Assembly: GCA_025399215.1 (NCBI GenBank)
Contig: MU621374.1
Coordinates: 1-21,676 of the forward strand
DNA: 21,676 nucleotides
Direction: 5' to 3'
Source of the DNA: Globomyces pollinis-pini
Lineage: Eukaryota > Chytridiomycota > Chytridiomycetes > Rhizophydiales > Globomycetaceae
Under the pieces are notes generated by a model. That model made no database searches, was not told the origin of the DNA, and saw nothing but the letters and a program-made list of their open reading frames with translations. A program made the position numbers and the translations under genes. Positions 1-10,000 of the stretch are shown here, one piece after another (the first letter of the stretch is position 1; each line of letters starts with the position of its first letter).

Positions 1-191
1 TGTATTTTCCGAATTTTCCATTTCTTCTAATTTCTCCGTTCTTGGACACAAACGCGAATATCAGTCGCTTCAAAGAGTATATACTATTAAAACCTGGGAA
101 TAATACAAGTTCATTTGATTTGACAGAAGTTCCAGCTTATGTTGTAAACAAAACTCAATGGATTTATGGTTATGAGTTGAGGAGCGAATAA
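1..191 (+). CDS. 3' end of an unrecognised gene (partial)
   Basis: A reading frame (frame 3) is open from the window edge to TAA at 189-191, giving about 62 C-terminal residues. They include two N-glycosylation-type sequons (NNTS, NKTQ) and end in KTQWIYGYELRSE. The sequence is aromatic-rich and reads like ordinary protein, but I do not recognise the family. The gene would be convergent with SPRY copy A, whose stop lies about 30 bp away, in keeping with the tight packing elsewhere in the window. An exon boundary inside this stretch cannot be excluded. Coding status is moderately likely and function unknown. Confidence 0.5.
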   Translation, partial: YFPNFPFLLISPFLDTNANISRFKEYILLKPGNNTSSFDLTEVPAYVVNKTQWIYGYELRSE

Positions 192-222
192 GGTCAAATA
201 TAAATTTTCTAATTGTTTATTT

Positions 223-2000
223 CTAATGCAAGCTCTCAGGCGCAAATGCCGTGTGTAATAGTCCAAATACTACTTCAACTTCACAACCACTACGGCTTCC
301 AATCGATGGTTGAATCAATGTAGTATCCATATTCTCCAATATATATTCGCGTTCATAGCGTTTCATTTCAAAAGTCAAGTAAAAATGAACATTCTTGAGT
401 GTTGAGTCCGGGTTGGTGTCAATTTCAGTAGGGGGTTGAAGGTAATAACCAATACCAAGTATATCTCCTTCATAGATTTCAATTTCGGGAAATGGAATAG
501 ACTCTCCGCAAAATCGTACAGTACTGTCGTGGCAGTGAAAAGCAATTGATTTATCACACATCCCAGGTAGTCGGAATGGTGGATATAACCCTGTTACAAA
601 TCCAATAGCCAAATTAGGGCTGTTATCTTCTAGCGTCACAATCCTCACTTGATAAAAGCATTCCAAGTGTTCATTACTGGAGTCAATAGAGTTGAAGGCT
701 GGAGGTGGAAGTTGATCATTTTCCAATGAATTATTATGTATTGATGTATCTTATATCTGGGAACGAGTGATGAATTGCACTGTACGTTACATTCTATTCC
801 ACCCGTAAATTTCACCATTTGCGTTCCAGATTCATCAATTTCTCCAATTTCCACCACTGGTAATACATCACCGAAACAATCAATATCAGCTATAACACGA
901 GGAGGAATCATTGAAATAGCAAGGACATGATCAATCATTGCTTGGGGGAGCAAGGCGGTGACCTTGTCCAATTCTCTTGATTCAACGGACCCTATAGGAT
1001 ATTTCTGGTAAAAAATCTCTAATCTCGACTTGAATGGTGCTTCGTGTAATACTTTCATTTCTATATCATTGTTAGATTCCTGTAACTTTGCTATTTGAAT
1101 TCCTGCAAAGAGAACAACCAAAATAAAGAAAATAAACAAAAGGCAAAATGAGAATAAAAAATTGGAACTTTTCATATTTGAACTAGCAGCGACAATAGTT
1201 GTGGTACGTGGTGGACTACTTGAAGTAGAAGTTGCAATTAAATCCAATACATCATTAGGACAAGATTCATATTTATATGATACTTGGGACCTGTCGATTA
1301 TTAAATTAGGCAGTCGGGCCTTGCTGATTATTAAATTAGTATTAGATTCGGTAACTAATTCTGTATTTAGCAACTGTATAATTGAATCCGATGTTGTTTG
1401 AACCAACAAGAACTTGTCGCTTTTTTTGGTAACCCGAAAAGAACGGATATTGTTGCGATTAACCATCACATTTGAGGAAGTTACATTAAATATACCGTCT
1501 AGTTTTGACTTGACTGATATCCTTGAAACTGTCGAAACATTTGGGCACAGAAAAGTTCCATCTAAATCTATATCATTTGTATTGTTAGTAAAGTCCAATC
1601 GCGCAGTTCCAGATTGGAGAGCCATATATAGGTAGTCATACATGTCACTGTCCACATTCAATCCTTTTTTCAATCTCTCTGTCAAATTGTTTCCATATTT
1701 CAAGTCTCCTGTTAAATTTATCGGCTGATAATCCATTGTTAAAGTTGTCATCGTTAGTTTTCCTGTAAACAATAATTTCCCAACTGAGGTAGTACTGTCA
1801 GTATTAGGAATAAATTTAGCACAATTCATGGTACGATTGTGATTGTTTAAGAGACGAATGATTGTATTTATCTCATATGGAGTTTGGTATAGGAATGAGC
1901 TAGAGTCTAGAATATGGAAAAAATTAAAACTAGTTAAAGAACAACGAATGAACTGAAGAATCAGAACTGGCAGGATCCATCGTATCATTAGGAATGCCAT
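223..2000 (-). pseudogene. SPRY-domain membrane protein, copy A (frameshifted)
   Basis: Same architecture as copy C: a hydrophobic N-terminus (MIRWILPVLILQF, start at 2000 or at the second Met, 1986-1988), a luminal/extracellular domain with many NxT/S sequons and the family motif DYQPxNLT...NLTExLKxG, a Ser/Thr-rich stalk, a TM segment (about FLFSFCLLFIFFILVVLFAG), then a cytoplasmic SPRY-type domain (AIGFVTGLYPPFRLPG). The frame is broken between about 727 and 761: copy A has 34 nt where copy C has 35, so the sequence after VPR shifts frame and the rest of the SPRY domain (223-726) lies in another frame. Codons downstream of the shift still align well with copies B and C, so the lesion is recent or is a sequencing error. 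The N-terminal part alone would give a membrane protein lacking most of the SPRY domain. Confidence 0.72.
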
Positions 2001-2197
2001 TTGTAAAGAATTAAAGTGTTGGTTTCGTGTCCATAATTGGGTTGCCTGGATCGGGTCTTTCCTAATTAGAATAGCCCGGATAAATTGAAAATCAAAACCA
2101 CTCTCTTCTTAATTCAAATCGCGTTCACAATACAGGTTTTGAAAAGAATATATTGGAACTGGCAAATCGATGACGGTTTGGTTGGTTTTTTATCCCC

Positions 2198-2280
2198 TTT
2201 AGACAATCTCAGTAGCAAATGCTGTATACAATAGTCCAAATACAACTTCACAATCACTACGCTTCCAACCGATGGATCAA
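2198..2280 (-). pseudogene. Relic of the C-terminal end of a SPRY-family gene
   Basis: About 80 bp closely match the last codons and stop of copies A-C. Shared landmarks are the run around the stop (tttagacaatctcag, compared with tttagacactctcag at copy C) and the following caaatgctgta...agtccaaatacaacttcacaatc. The relic has small deletions and the similarity ends near 2280, followed by unrelated AT-rich sequence. It is too short to encode anything. It sits between copy B (downstream side) and copy A (upstream side), so it is the tail of an additional, otherwise lost family member. Confidence 0.7.
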
Positions 2281-2620
2281 AAAGAAATACTCATAGTTTT
2301 ATATTGAAAAAAAAATCATTAACGGAAGAAGCTGATGGTTTCAGAAGCTAAGTTTTGGATTTTAGGACTCTGAAAATGTATAGAAAATGGCAAAGGCTTT
2401 ATTATTAATATATTGCTAGTTTGTCATTCTTTAATGCTAAGGTGTTTTGATAAACATCATCGATATAACTTTCAGATAAGTGCGAAGTTAAATATTTCTC
2501 TTTGAGAAATTACTCTTACAAGTAAATCGAGTAGGTAAAGTTAATCAGATCCGAACTCATTATGAATTTGATGAATTTGTAAAGTTCAGTGAAGCGATAA
2601 AAAATTCTAATTCTTTATTT
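2281..2620. other. Intergenic stretch downstream of copy B
   Basis: AT-rich, with no open frame of note on either strand. It holds a small inverted repeat (ATTTCTC-ttt-GAGAAAT, near 2493-2509) and the presumptive 3' end signals of copy B. No further family similarity was seen by eye. Confidence 0.4.
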
Positions 2621-4334
2621 CTAATGTATTCCCTCAAGAGCAAATGCCGTGTATAATGGCCCAAATACAACTTCAACTTCACAATCACTACGGCTTCCAA
2701 TCGATGGTTGAATAAGACCAATATCCATATTCTTCAACACAAATTCGCGTTCATACCGTTTCTTTTCAAATGTGAAGTAAAAGTGTACATTCTTGAGTGT
2801 TGAGTCTGGCTTCGTTTTTATTTCAGTAGGGGGTTTAAGGTAATAACCAATACCAAGTGTGTCCCCTTCATAAATTTCGATTTCTGGAAATGGAATGAGC
2901 TCTTCACAAAATCGTACAGTACTGTCTTGACAATAAAATGCAATTGATTTATCACACATCCCAGGTAGTCGGAATGGTGGATATAATCCCGTCACAAACC
3001 CAATAGCCAAATTTGGGTTGTTTTCCTCGGACGTCACAATCCTGACTTGATAGAAGCATTCTAATGGTGTATCAGCAGATTCGATGGTGTTAAAGGCTGG
3101 AGGTGGAAGTTGATCATTCTCCAATGTATCATTTGGTAATTCTGTATCTAATACTCTGGGTACGAGTGAAGAATTGCATTGTACGTTACATTCTACTCCA
3201 CCCGTAAAATTCACCATTTGCGATCCAGATTCATCATCCATTTCTCCAATTTCCACCACTGGTAATACATCACCAAAACAATCAAAATCGGCTATAACAC
3301 GAGGAGGAATCATTGAAATAGTCAAAATATGATCAATCATTGCTTGAGGGAGCAAAGCCGTGGCCTTGTCCAATTCTCTTGATTCAACAGACCCTATAGG
3401 ATATTTTACGTAAAATTTCTGTACTTTCGAATTTAATGTTACTCTATCAGCTACTCTTAATTCAGTTGCAGTCTCTGGCGGACTAGGAGGCTTTGTCCGC
3501 ATCCATTTTAAAACGCACAATAATATGAACATGACGGCTGCAACCATTACTTTCTGAACTAATATAGGTAATGGCGATTCACAAGCTTCGTATTTAAAAA
3601 CTTTTTCAGGTTCAAGCAAACCTGAACTATTTCGTTTAATCAAATTAACTTCTGATTATTGCTCTTGACGTAATTTTTAAATCCAGGTGCAATGCTGATT
3701 GAGTAGCAGAATAATTTCGTATTTGAAATAAGTCAAATTTGGCTTGGAGATACCGCTGCGCAGTAGACCACTCGGTTGTAGAGTTTGTTATCACTGTATT
3801 AATGAACATGGTTGAAGAGTTAGAAGAGTCGAAAACACCTCTTAAATTTAGATCATTGTTTGTAACGAAGAACTGTACAATTCCATTTTGAAATATCGTG
3901 TCCAAGTGCTTTGATACCTCTCTATCCGCGTTAAATCCCTTCTTCAAAATTTGTGTTAAGTTATTAACGATAATGAAATCATTTGTTAAATTTCGTGGTT
4001 CATAGCTAACTCTTAAGGTGTTTTGGACTGCCAAGTTACCAGTGAAATAGAGGGAACCAGCTCCTAAAAACCCTACTGCTGGTTGTTGTGGAATGAATTG
4101 AGCGCAATACGTATTGCGATCCGCCAAGATTTTAGAAGCTGATGTATAAATGTCAACAGGAAGGCGTAAGAATTCGTAAGAATTTTTGATTTCGAATTGA
4201 CGGCCATTAATTGGAATCGTGATTTGTCCATGGCAATTACTGAAGAGACAGAAATGATAGACCAAGACAACCAACGACCATCCAAGCATTTCTTTTCTTT
4301 TGGAAAGAATACTCGACGTAAGTTTCAGACACAA
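2621..4334 (-). pseudogene. SPRY-domain membrane protein, copy B (frameshifted before the TM segment)
   Basis: The N-terminal frame (3645-4334) encodes a signal peptide best started at the second Met (4287-4289, MLGWSLVVLVYHFCLFSNCHGQ) and a glycosylated ectodomain with the motif YEPRNLT...NNLTQILKKGFN. It ends at TAA 3645-3647. The second frame (from about 3655 down to 2621) continues with FKYEACES, a TM segment (about VMVAAVMFILLCVLKW) and a complete SPRY-type domain ending at TAG 2621-2623. The break lies at about 3645-3660 and corresponds to +1 or -2 nt relative to copy C. No GT...AG pair spans it, so splicing does not explain it. The SPRY half is nearly identical to copy C, while the ectodomain is strongly diverged. 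Either a young pseudogene or an assembly error. Confidence 0.7.
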
Positions 4335-4469
4335 AATGAAAGGAGGGACCTCATCTTAGTCTAAGTCCTGAAGTCATACTTTTTTTAAGCAATAGCAGGT
4401 TGGAAAGATTAATAAAGTGGTATCAGGTATACTGATGGAGTTATTCTCTTGTTTGGTAGCTCAAGTACA
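4335..4469. other. Upstream region of copy B
   Basis: AT-rich non-coding sequence immediately 5' of copy B on the minus strand, presumably its promoter or what remains of it. No TATA-like or other motif is convincing here. Confidence 0.3.
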
Positions 4470-4735
4470 GTTATTCAGAGCGGTTACCAAAAACAATTAG
4501 ATTCAACGATATCGTTGCCTCGGTTACTAATTTGAGAACCAAATTCAATTTTACATTTCTTTGTCCACTTTCAGTTCTTTTGTAATGTCTCTGTCAAACT
4601 GTTTCCGTATTTCAAGCCTCCAATTTTTTTCCGGTTGCCTGTTAAAGTGCTTGTCATTGTTAACTTTAAATAAAACATTTAATTTACAATAAGGTAGAAG
4701 TCACAGTAACTAAACACAATTCATTGTGTTTAGTT
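4470..4735 (-). pseudogene. Relic of the ectodomain part of a SPRY-family gene
   Basis: Degraded similarity to the ectodomain of copy A, in the same orientation. The clearest block is 4590-4618 (ctctgtcaaactgtttccgt...), matching about 1675-1702 of copy A, followed by gttaaagt...tgtcattgtta (compare 1737-1757) and a final acacaattcattg near 4713-4725 (compare 1818-1831). An earlier segment near 4478-4535 also resembles copy A around 1427-1475. The relic contains stops and indels and encodes nothing. With the C-terminal relic at 2198-2280 it brackets copy B, so the two could be the separated ends of one older gene. Confidence 0.55.
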
Positions 4736-4736
4736 A
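4707..4736. repeat. 30-bp near-perfect palindrome (14-bp arms)
   Basis: TAACTAAACACAAT, then TC, then ATTGTGTTTAGTTA: two perfectly complementary 14-bp arms around a 2-nt centre. It overlaps the end of the ectodomain relic and lies about 100 bp downstream of the stop of copy C. It could form a hairpin or cruciform. Role unknown. Confidence 0.9.
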
Positions 4737-4837
4737 TCATGGCAAATTCAAATCTACTACACAGTGTTTAATAACAATAAATTGAAACTGCCAAGTCAAT
4801 TCTGATATGCTTGATTTTTATTTCTATTTAATGTACT

Positions 4838-6529
4838 TTAGACACTCTCAGGAGCAAATGCTGTGTATAATGGTCCAAATACAACTTCAACTTCACAATC
4901 ACTACGACTTCCAATTGATGGTTGAATCATACCAATATCCATGTTTTCCAATACAAATTCGCGTTCATACCGTTTCTTTTCAAAAGTGAAGTAAAAGTGT
5001 ACATTCTTGAGTGTTGAGTCTGGCTTCGTTTTTATTTCAGTAGGGGGTTGAAGGTAATAACCAATACCAAGTATATCACCTTCATAGATTTCAATTTCTG
5101 GAAATGGAATAGACTCTCCACCAAATCGTACAGTACTGTCATGGCAGTGAAATGCAATTGACTTATCACATAGCCCAGGTAGTCGGAATGGTGGATATAA
5201 CCCTGTTACAAATCCTATAGCCAAATTAGGGTTATTCTCTTCTAATGCCACAATCCTCACTTGATAGAAGCATTCCAAGTGTTCATTACTGGAGTCGATA
5301 GAGTTGAAGGCTGGAGGAGGAAGTTGATCATTCTCCACGGTATCATTTGGTAATTCTGTATCTAATACTCTGGGAACGAGTGAAGAATTGCATTGCACAT
5401 TGCACTCTACTCCACCCGTAAATTTCACCATTTGTGATCCTAATTCATCATCTATTTCCCCAATTTCAACAACCGGCAATACATCACCGAAACAATCAAA
5501 ATCGGTGATATCACGAGGAGGAATCATTGAAATGGCAATGGGATGATCAACCATTGTTTGAGGAAGTAATGCCGTGACCTTGTCCAATTCTCTTGATTCA
5601 ACAGACCCTATAGGATATTTTACGAAAAAGTCCTCTGCTTTCAACTTTAATGTAGCTTCATCAAATACCCTCATTTCAATTCCATTCCAATTTGCTACAG
5701 GCCTTCTGCGAGTTTTTGGAGCCCATGAATTCAGAACCACCAAACCTATGACACATAACATGGCAAATCCCAAATTTGAATATAGGGAATTTTGAGATTG
5801 TCTAGTTAGTGAATCACAGGTTTCAAATTTGAAAATTTGTTCTGGTTTAAAATTGCTAAACTCTGGGGTGTCTGATGCATAGAAGTAAGCATTATTCAAA
5901 GTGATTTTGGACTTGGAAGCGATGCTAATTTGTAACCGGTCTTTGATTGCAATAGCTGAGAAATCTTGAATTTCAATCACATCTGAAGTCATATTTCTGT
6001 CTAATGAAGACCACAGTGACGAGTTTGACAGTTTCACGGTGGTTGTATTCAGGAAGAAGCGAGAATATGTTGGTAAAAATAAGGCTCCGAATAATTTCGA
6101 TTCATTGGTACTGTTTACAAACTTCAACCTTGCAGTTCCAGATTGTAAGGTGACATTCAAATACTCTGATATTTCTCTATTCAAATTGATCCCTCTCTTC
6201 AATGTCTCTGTTAAATTGGTTGCATAGTTCATATCAGCTGTTAGGTTTTGTGGTTGATAATCCATTGTTAAACTGTTGTTGACAGTAAAGCTACCCTGAA
6301 ACTCCAGTACCTCTCCAGTATTGACGAACGTTGCTCGCTCTGGTGTAAAAACAGCACAATCAATGCTTCGGCTCATCAGGATTTTACCAGCAGCTGAAAG
6401 GACACCATTTGGTAATGCTAATACTTCATTCGGGCCTTTAATTGTGAATTGACGGCCATCGACTGGAAATGATATTTGAGCATTGCAATGGCAGATGAGC
6501 AGCAGGGACGACAGGAACCATCGCAACAT
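4838..6529 (-). CDS. SPRY-domain single-pass membrane protein, copy C (intact)
   Basis: An intronless frame of 563 residues from Met at 6527-6529; the frame is open to a further Met at 6613, but the chosen start coincides with the signal peptide (MLRWFLSSLLLICHCNAQ) and with the starts of copies A and B. Order: signal peptide about 1-18; ectodomain about 19-248 with roughly nine N-glycosylation sequons and the motif DYQPQNLT; TM about 250-268 followed by a basic stop-transfer KTRRRP; a conserved juxtamembrane block (KYPIGSVESRELDK); a SPRY-type domain roughly from 355, with AIGFVTGLYPPFRLPG. That SPRY signature is closest to fungal Ssh4/Ear1 proteins, which recruit the Rsp5 ubiquitin ligase to membrane cargo in endosomes and vacuoles. 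I see no PPxY motif, so an Rsp5-adaptor role is not established. The large ectodomain is unusual for that family. Confidence 0.85.
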   Translation of the reverse strand: MLRWFLSSLLLICHCNAQISFPVDGRQFTIKGPNEVLALPNGVLSAAGKILMSRSIDCAVFTPERATFVNTGEVLEFQGSFTVNNSLTMDYQPQNLTADMNYATNLTETLKRGINLNREISEYLNVTLQSGTARLKFVNSTNESKLFGALFLPTYSRFFLNTTTVKLSNSSLWSSLDRNMTSDVIEIQDFSAIAIKDRLQISIASKSKITLNNAYFYASDTPEFSNFKPEQIFKFETCDSLTRQSQNSLYSNLGFAMLCVIGLVVLNSWAPKTRRRPVANWNGIEMRVFDEATLKLKAEDFFVKYPIGSVESRELDKVTALLPQTMVDHPIAISMIPPRDITDFDCFGDVLPVVEIGEIDDELGSQMVKFTGGVECNVQCNSSLVPRVLDTELPNDTVENDQLPPPAFNSIDSSNEHLECFYQVRIVALEENNPNLAIGFVTGLYPPFRLPGLCDKSIAFHCHDSTVRFGGESIPFPEIEIYEGDILGIGYYLQPPTEIKTKPDSTLKNVHFYFTFEKKRYEREFVLENMDIGMIQPSIGSRSDCEVEVVFGPLYTAFAPESV

Positions 6530-6613
6530 TCTATTTTTAGGCAAGTTGTAGAAACACGAATTCAGTGTCTGGGATTCACATGGTTTTGGATCAGGACCAG
6601 AACACAAACACAT

Positions 6614-7016
6614 TCGATATTAAAAAAGAATCCAATGATAATTCACGCATGGAGCATATGTGAAATGATGAAATGAAGAAGCATTTACAGTATTGAATGG
6701 CTTCTTAATTTTATCTGAATGGATAACAGTTTTACTTCACGTAGAATCAATACGCATCAACTGTAAGTATTGATAAATTTATCAAACTCAAACTTCTAAT
6801 TAAAGACGGTATTCTATGAGGTTTCTATAAGAGTTTGATAGGAATGTCATAACGTAAACATAAACTTTACTATCATAATAGACTAAAAGATACCGATTCA
6901 TTCATCCTTTTCCAATTCACTTTGGTATGAAATTCTCTGATTCCTAACTCAATTCCATTGGTTTTGTCATTGATACCAACATTTTGAATTGGGAAAATTT
7001 TGTCCAAACCAATTCA
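6614..7016. promoter_or_regulatory. Shared divergent promoter region: SPRY copy C and SNF2 gene
   Basis: AT-rich sequence between two divergent genes. It contains a perfect 10-bp inverted repeat, TATCAAACTC (6780-6789) and GAGTTTGATA (6831-6840). The frame of the SNF2 gene is open back to a stop at 6945-6947 but has no upstream in-frame ATG (the ATG at 6927 runs into that stop), so translation most likely starts at 7017. No clear TATA box. Confidence 0.4.
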
Positions 7017-10000
7017 ATGTTAGGAGATACGATACCTGAAAAAGACCAAGAGGAACAGGTAGAATTCATTAAGGAAACTCAGATTCTTCCTAATGATTCC
7101 GACTTGTTCATGATTTCAAGTAAACCTATCACTCATTCGGATACTTTAAAGAACACTCATTCAAAAACGATACCATCCTTGAATCAGTTGGAGAAAAAAA
7201 TGATATCAAAGAGTAACAAGATTGCTAATGTTCTCTATGCTGATGTACTGATTCTGGATTGCTCACCTTTAGAATACCAAATCTAAACAAAAGAAGAATA
7301 TTAAAAAGCCAGTGAATGTATGTACTGGTTTGCCTGATTATAGAATGATTCAGATGTCACCTTTGTAACTTCAAAATCAATTCATGGACAAAAGGTTTAA
7401 TTACCGTTCAAAACCTGACTGATAGAATTCCATCAGTATTGATAGTTTAACAAATGACATGTCTGCTGTTCGAATTGGTAAATCAATTGCATTGCCAAAG
7501 CAAACTGCTTGTAATTGATTGCTATTTTAAAATCTAGCCAGAAATCCTTTCTATTTTGAACCATCTTCAAAGAAAACTCCTTCATCCCCTTTTCCTTCTA
7601 GTAAATCAACAAGTAAATGATCGTTAATCAACCAACACCTTTTTAGATTCACATACCTCTCATGGAAAATTACCATTTGACTATACAGCAAAATTACCAG
7701 AGAAAAGTATATATAAAGATTCAAGAGCAAAAGAATTGTTACAATCAGTACCAATCAGGAAGAATAATTTTCATTCTTCTTTTATATCAAAACCCGCTGC
7801 GACAGTATTTACGGGTACTGAACAAGTTCCCCTAGATGTTGTACAAAATCTAATTGATTCTGTTGCAAATCCAGCTAATGATAATGACTTGCAAGTTGAA
7901 ATTCCAAAAGGACTTCAAGTTACGTTGAAGCCGCATCAGATTAATGGTATTTGTCGTTGCTAATTCTGATAGGATTGAATTGGCTGGTATCAAGAGAAGT
8001 TGGACTTACCAAAGGAGGTATATTGGCTGATGTAATATTCATTTTCTTAATCCCTTTAGGATATGGGTATATTGTATATATATTTCTGATATCCAGGATT
8101 GGGAAAGGTATGATTGCAAATCATTAACTTTTAATAGACTTTCCAAATGATTGCATTGATAGCATCTCAGATACCAAAGTCCGGGCCGAAAACGACTCTG
8201 ATTATAGTTCCACTGGCACTAATTGATCAATGGAAACAAGAGATTTTGTCAAAAGGGTTGAAAAATACACAGATATTGGTGTTTCATGGACCAAAACGAC
8301 AAGTACCTTATTTATTGATAACTCTATAGGAATTGGCATCAATCGATACTTTTGAAAGGATGGATATTGTGATTACGACATACAATGGTATCACATATGT
8401 AATAACCATTAGTGATCGCAAAGGAATATATTCCTTCAAAGAAAGGAGAGGGATCCTCAGAACAAACAAGTGCATTATTTCTCACAGACTGGCATCGTAT
8501 CATTTTAGGTAACAATGAAACTTTTTTAATGAGTTTAGATGAAGCACATGCCATCAAAAACCATACATCGAAATGTGCTAATGCTTGTTTTGAATTGAAT
8601 TCATCGATGCGATGGTGTATCACAGGGACACCTATACAAAATTCTATCGATGAGTTATATAGTTATTTCAAATTTCTAAGATTTAAATACTATTCACAAA
8701 AAGGTATTATTTAGAGTAGTTTATGTAGATATTTTCCGATTACGAATTAGTGGTCCAATTGACAAGAAAAAAGGAGACATGAACAAAGGTAATTAAATTA
8801 TGGTTATTTTACTAAAAAATAATAGCCATTCTAGAATTAAAGAGTATTTTTGAATCACTCTTATTGAGAAGAACCAAAACACAAATGATTGATGGTAATG
8901 CAGTCATTACTCTACCAAAATGTCATATCAAACTTGAAACGTTAACATTTTCTGATCATGAAAGAATTGTTTATGATAATTTATCAACAAAATTGAAATC
9001 AAAGATTGAAAAAGAATTGGAAATTCAACAAGCCAATATGGAAGGTTTTAATTCTTCCAAATTGAATATGATGGCTTTTCGCTTACTATTACGTTCTAAA
9101 CAATGGTACTTTTTTGTCAATTATACTCATATCAAGTTGTAATCATCTATCATTGGTCGGAATTGATCTCATTGGAAATGAAAATGATAAATTAGAGGAA
9201 GTTGATTCAATTGAAAATAAGAAAAATTTACTTGTTGAAGTAGATGATTCACAATATTCCAAATTATCAAAGTGTAATACAGATAATGATACCATTGATG
9301 ACTTGGCAAACCTAATTTCGAATATGGATATTAAACCCGATAATGATAGTGATATCATTACCAATAAGTGTATATGTTGTGGAAAAGAGTAAGTACAAAC
9401 CAAATATTTTAATTATTTATAGAATTAAACATGATGAATATCGATTAACCAAATGTCGAGATTGTCAACAAGTAAAAGAATTAAAATCTATAATCTATTC
9501 CACTAAAATTGATCGAGTAAAATCATATCATTTATTTATATTAGATGTTGGAAATTATAAGAGAAAATCAAAAAGATGGACAAAAAACAATTGTATTTTC
9601 TCAATGGACTAGTATGTTGGATGTTGTTCAAGTTGCTTTAAAAGATGAACGTATGAATTTTGTTCGATGTAATTCAAAAAAGTGTATTTATTTATTTAGA
9701 TGATGGTAAAATGAATATACAACAGCGTGATGATTGTTTATCGAAATTTCGTAAAGATTCTAAATGTGATGTGTTATTGGCTTCATTAATGTGTACTTCT
9801 GTTGGTCTCAATTTGACCGTTGCTTCTCGAATCATACTTTTAGATTTATGGTGGAACCCAAGTATAGAAGGTACTATATAAAATGAAATTTTTATATTAT
9901 AGATCAAGCAATTGGTAGAGTTTATCGTATGGGTCAAAAGAATGAAGTTATTGTGACAAGATTAGTAATTGAAGACACTATTGAACAAACTATCCTTGAA

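Noticed and set aside
4838..6529. Rsp5-adaptor function by analogy with Ssh4/Ear1
   Set aside because: No PPxY or LPxY motif is visible in the cytoplasmic part, so only the SPRY resemblance is claimed.
7017..8032. The SNF2 5' region looked like a decayed pseudogene full of stops
   Set aside because: Removing introns of 26-34 nt with GT...AG ends restores a continuous frame through every apparent stop and reaches the conserved helicase motifs.
8412..8714. Uninterrupted frame reading ...RIILGNNETFLMSLDEAH... as a single exon
   Set aside because: The ten extra residues split the invariant RIILDEAH block; they are a 30-nt intron that happens to have no stop.
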